NCBI GenBank assembly: GCA_030535815.1
Contig: JAUNRD010000050.1
Coordinates: forward strand, 1-9,073
Origin: Clostridia bacterium
Lineage (GTDB): Bacteria; Bacillota; Clostridia; CAKSNL01; HGM11501
DNA: 9,073 nucleotides
Direction of reading: 5' to 3'
Positions 6,733 through 9,073 of the stretch are shown here, piece after piece. Made by a program: the position numbers and the translations under genes. Within the stretch, counting starts at the first letter, position 1. Every line of letters begins with the position of its first letter. Under the pieces are notes generated by a model. That model was not told the origin of the DNA. It saw nothing but the letters and a program-made list of their open reading frames with translations, and searched no databases.

Positions 6733-7615
6733 ATACACCCTCCAAGGTAAATGGAGGTATAAAGCTTTCGTCTGCGGCTTCGCCTTCCTGAGTGAAGGCG
6801 TTTTCCATTCCCATATCGCAGCAAAAGTCAATTAAAGCGTCATATTCTTCTTCCGTCACTCTGCGACTTAAAAGAGGATGGTTTGAAACCGCCTTTGTCG
6901 GCGTGTACTGGCTCATTATTGAAAAGTATACATCTTCACCGTAGGTTTCATATAAGTATTTCATAACCTTTTCAGAATCAGAAAGATTCCCCGGCATCAT
7001 CATATGTCGTATCAAAACGCCCTTTTGCATCATACCGTCGGATGAGAAAACAACCTCTGGCTGCTGTCTTACCATTTCGGCAATGGCAGACTTTGCAATA
7101 TCGGGATAGTCCGCAGCAGCAGAATATTCCTTTGCCAAGGCTTTCGACCAATACTTAAAATCAGGCATATAGATATCAATTAAGCCCTCAAGCTTTTTTA
7201 AGGTTTCAACCTTTTCATAGCCCCCGGAATTGTAAAGGATAGGGATATTAAGTCCCTCTTTTTTCGCCCTTGATATTACGGGGATAAGCCGTTCTGCAAA
7301 GTGTGTGGGCGTAACCAGATTTATGTTTGCCGCACCCTTTTCCTTAAGCTCAAACATAATTTCAAAAAGGCGGTCGTCTGTTATCTCTTTTCCGAATTTT
7401 TCGTGGGAAATGTCGTTATTCTGACAGAAGATGCAGTTTAAGTTACAGCCGGAAAAGAAAATTGTTCCGCTTCCCGTATCCCCGGAAATGCAGGGCTCTT
7501 CCCAAAAGTGAAGCGCCGCACGGGAAACCTTGAACCCTTCTCCCACACCACAGATGCCAAATTTTCCTTTATCCCTTTCGGCACTGCAGTTTCTCGGGCA
7601 CATATCGCACTTCAT
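6731..7615 (-). CDS. PflA/PflX-like radical SAM protein (COG1313 type)
   Basis: This 294-residue protein carries the radical-SAM signature CNLNCIFC (Cys57, Cys61, Cys64, the CxxxCxxC cluster motif) and, before it, four cysteines at 3, 6, 10 and 22 in the CxxCxxxC...C pattern that suggests an extra iron-sulfur site. The arrangement, the NSGGYE segment (129-134) and IYMPDFKYW (148-156) match the PflX/COG1313 group, relatives of the pyruvate formate-lyase activating enzyme. Members cleave S-adenosylmethionine to form a 5'-deoxyadenosyl radical; the target is unknown and no glycyl-radical enzyme is adjacent. The ATG at 7615 is chosen because AGGAG (7625-7621) lies 5 nt before it; an ATG at 7618 would be only 2 nt from it. 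The start overlaps the stop of the upstream esterase gene (TGATG), indicating translational coupling. The TAA stop at 6733-6731 straddles the edge of the palindromic element. Confidence 0.9.
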   Translation of the reverse strand: MKCDMCPRNCSAERDKGKFGICGVGEGFKVSRAALHFWEEPCISGDTGSGTIFFSGCNLNCIFCQNNDISHEKFGKEITDDRLFEIMFELKEKGAANINLVTPTHFAERLIPVISRAKKEGLNIPILYNSGGYEKVETLKKLEGLIDIYMPDFKYWSKALAKEYSAAADYPDIAKSAIAEMVRQQPEVVFSSDGMMQKGVLIRHMMMPGNLSDSEKVMKYLYETYGEDVYFSIMSQYTPTKAVSNHPLLSRRVTEEEYDALIDFCCDMGMENAFTQEGEAADESFIPPFTLEGV

Positions 7616-8238
7616 CATTGCTCCTTTTTATGAGAAAGAAGCCATTCATAAACTTCCTCGTTTGAAAATGCATTCTCCCAGCTGTTATGCCCTACATTTT
7701 CATAGATAGAAAGCTTTGCACTTCCGCCATTTGCGTTTACGGCATTTACCATTTTTATGCTTTCTTCCACCTTTACAACAGGATCAAGTAGTCCGTGGTG
7801 TGCCCAGACGGGAACATCTTTAAGCCTTGCGGCGTTCCAGTACATACCGCCACCGCAAACCGGCACTATTGCCGCAAACCATGATGGGCGTGTCATAGCC
7901 ATCTGCCAGGTGGTATAGCCGCCCATAGATGAGCCTGCAAGATAAAACCTCTCCTTATCTGTATAGCTTTCTTCCCTTATGAAGGCGATAAATTCAGTTA
8001 ACTGCTCGAAAATTTCAAACCAGGTATCTGCATAGCACTGTGGAGAAACCACTATAAATCGGCTTTCCTTTTTTTCTCTCAATGTCCTTAAAAGAAAGTG
8101 ATTTTCAATTATGCTTATATCAGTTCCTCTGCCGCCTGCGCCGTGAATGTGCATTAAAACGGGATAGCGCTTTCCCTCTTCATAGCCAAGAGGATATTCT
8201 ATCACATATTTAAGCTTTTTATATTCTTTAACAGCCAT
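7615..8238 (-). CDS. alpha/beta-hydrolase, esterase/peptidase-like (PHB-depolymerase/CE1 type)
   Basis: The 207-residue protein has the complete catalytic set of an alpha/beta hydrolase: HGAGG (32-36) for the oxyanion hole, nucleophile elbow GSSMGG (102-107) with Ser104, acid Asp152 in GLLDPVV, and His184 in VGHNSW. The order and short length fit the 'prolyl oligopeptidase / PHB depolymerase' branch that includes carbohydrate esterases removing acetyl or feruloyl groups from plant polysaccharides. No signal peptide is present, so it would act in the cytosol on imported oligosaccharides; the substrate is inference. Its ATG at 8238 is served by GGAGG (8251-8247), which lies inside the last codons of the preceding gene, only 3 nt separating stop and start. 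Its own stop overlaps the start of the radical-SAM gene. The three genes thus form one coupled operon. Confidence 0.88.
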   Translation of the reverse strand: MAVKEYKKLKYVIEYPLGYEEGKRYPVLMHIHGAGGRGTDISIIENHFLLRTLREKKESRFIVVSPQCYADTWFEIFEQLTEFIAFIREESYTDKERFYLAGSSMGGYTTWQMAMTRPSWFAAIVPVCGGGMYWNAARLKDVPVWAHHGLLDPVVKVEESIKMVNAVNANGGSAKLSIYENVGHNSWENAFSNEEVYEWLLSHKKEQ

Positions 8239-8241
8239 TTT

Positions 8242-9073
8242 TTATTCCTCCAGAGTTATTATTGCAAAGCCGTAGGGCGGAATTTCCTTTGTAAGGCAAA
8301 TTTTATTGCCGTTAAGCTTTCCTTCGGTATTGTAAAAGTCCGCATTTTTATATTCCTTATCAAGAAAAACCTCGCCGTCAAAAACACTGTCCTTTGAAAT
8401 GTTGAAAAGTGCAACGGAAAGCTCGCCTTTTCCTCTTGCGCACACGGTATAAAGTCCCGGAGCGCCAAAAAGCATAGCAGGAAGCTTTCGTCCCTGCATT
8501 TTTTCAATGCAATTTGCAAGCTGTTTTTGTCTGAAATAGTTTCTGAAAAGACCGGGATGCCAGCCGTTTACGGTGTAAACCGTTATGGGGACAAAGGAAT
8601 AAATCATAAATTTATAGCCTTTTTCGTTTTCATAATATATTGCAGAAGGGAATTTTTCCTGCTTGTCAAAGTCATCGTGAGATGTGCCAAGCACCGATGA
8701 GCCCCTTACAAAGCTTGACAAAACCTCCGCCCCTTCTTTAAGGGAAAAGTCGTAAAACACGCCTCTTCTTTCAAAGCTTGCGGCGGTATATTGATCTTCT
8801 TTGCAAAAATATTCCGCTACGGGATTTAATTCAAGCTTTGTATAGGAGCTTATTCCCACGTCAATGCCCTTTTCAATTAAGCACTTAGCTCCCACAGCGT
8901 CGGTAATTACGCCGTTTTTAAGCATTTTTTCACTTAAATTCAAAACATTTTCTCCAAATGCGATGCTTGCAGAGTCCTCGCATCCGTAGGTGGTGGGAAT
9001 GGAGTTATCAACAATCATCCATTGGCTCATGGTGGGAAGATAGTTTCTGCTTCCGTAAAGAGCAAAGGAAAAG
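8242..9073 (-). CDS. C-terminal part of a large probable glycosidase-type protein (N-terminus beyond window)
   Basis: The reading frame is open to the right edge, giving 276 visible residues beginning FSFALYGSRNYLP; an internal Met (9030) is not the start because the frame stays open above it with similar sequence. The first part, including LSEKMLKNGVITDAVGAKCL and EKGIDVGI, resembles the glutamine-amidotransferase-like third domain found in GH42-type and related long glycosidases, where a line of the form 'aL...G..dlIGV' recurs. The last 80 residues (from about LSVALFNIS to PPYGFAIITLEE) look like a closing beta-sandwich, as in many glycosidases. The catalytic domain would lie outside the window. 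It is the first visible gene of the operon with the esterase and radical-SAM genes; the ribosome binding site of the esterase is encoded in its last three codons. Family is a moderate-confidence inference from weak pattern similarity. Confidence 0.6.
   Translation of the reverse strand, partial: FSFALYGSRNYLPTMSQWMIVDNSIPTTYGCEDSASIAFGENVLNLSEKMLKNGVITDAVGAKCLIEKGIDVGISSYTKLELNPVAEYFCKEDQYTAASFERRGVFYDFSLKEGAEVLSSFVRGSSVLGTSHDDFDKQEKFPSAIYYENEKGYKFMIYSFVPITVYTVNGWHPGLFRNYFRQKQLANCIEKMQGRKLPAMLFGAPGLYTVCARGKGELSVALFNISKDSVFDGEVFLDKEYKNADFYNTEGKLNGNKICLTKEIPPYGFAIITLEE

Noticed and set aside
6567..6824. Small open frames on both strands across the palindromic element
   Set aside because: They are made of the inverted arms and hairpins, overlap the end of the radical-SAM gene, and have no start signals.
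8242..9030. Complete 262-residue gene starting at the Met at 9030
   Set aside because: The frame stays open to the window edge with family-like sequence above that Met and no ribosome binding site in front of it, so the gene is truncated by the window.

Overview
The window reads as chromosome of an anaerobic, low-to-mid-GC Firmicute, most likely an uncultured gut Clostridia lineage. This rests on strong AGGAGG-type ribosome binding sites, sigma-A-like TTGACT/TATAAT promoters, tightly packed short operons, AGA/ATA codons used next to CGC/GGC, an oxygen-sensitive radical-SAM protein, and an ACT-domain/UPF0210 gene pair typical of Firmicutes. The taxonomic call is inference; there is no rRNA or other marker here.

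Layout from left to right. (1) Positions 1-1277, minus strand: the 5' 425 codons of a GH28-like right-handed beta-helix carbohydrate-active enzyme, cut by the left edge. (2) Positions 1315-1381: two back-to-back promoters. The rightward one drives a three-gene operon, rlmB (23S rRNA 2'-O-methyltransferase), a small ACT-domain protein and a UPF0210/DUF711 protein, ending in a perfect 17-bp bidirectional terminator at 3808-3844. (3) Positions 3846-5621, minus: a FAD-dependent oxidoreductase (FAD_oxidored type) with a C-terminal beta-rich domain. It is divergent from (4) an AraC-family regulator with a PocR-like sensor domain at 5731-6522, which probably controls it. (5) Positions 6508-6732: a 225-bp MITE-like element with perfect 36-bp inverted ends, filling the gap between two convergent genes and carrying a terminator hairpin. 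(6) Positions 6731-9073, minus: a tightly coupled operon read right to left, with the C-terminal part of a large probable glycosidase-type protein, an alpha/beta-hydrolase esterase, and a PflA-like radical-SAM protein.

Functionally the window mixes housekeeping (rRNA methylation, ACT/UPF0210) with accessory carbohydrate metabolism. The beta-helix enzyme, FAD oxidoreductase, esterase and glycosidase-like protein could all act on plant-type or modified glycans, and the PocR-AraC protein would be the local switch. No CRISPR array, tRNA, rRNA or phage genes were seen. The least ordinary things are the 225-bp palindromic element placed exactly at two gene ends, the PocR-AraC/FAD oxidoreductase pair, the beta-helix protein without a canonical catalytic GHG motif, and a PflA-like activase homolog coupled to an esterase with no glycyl-radical enzyme beside it.
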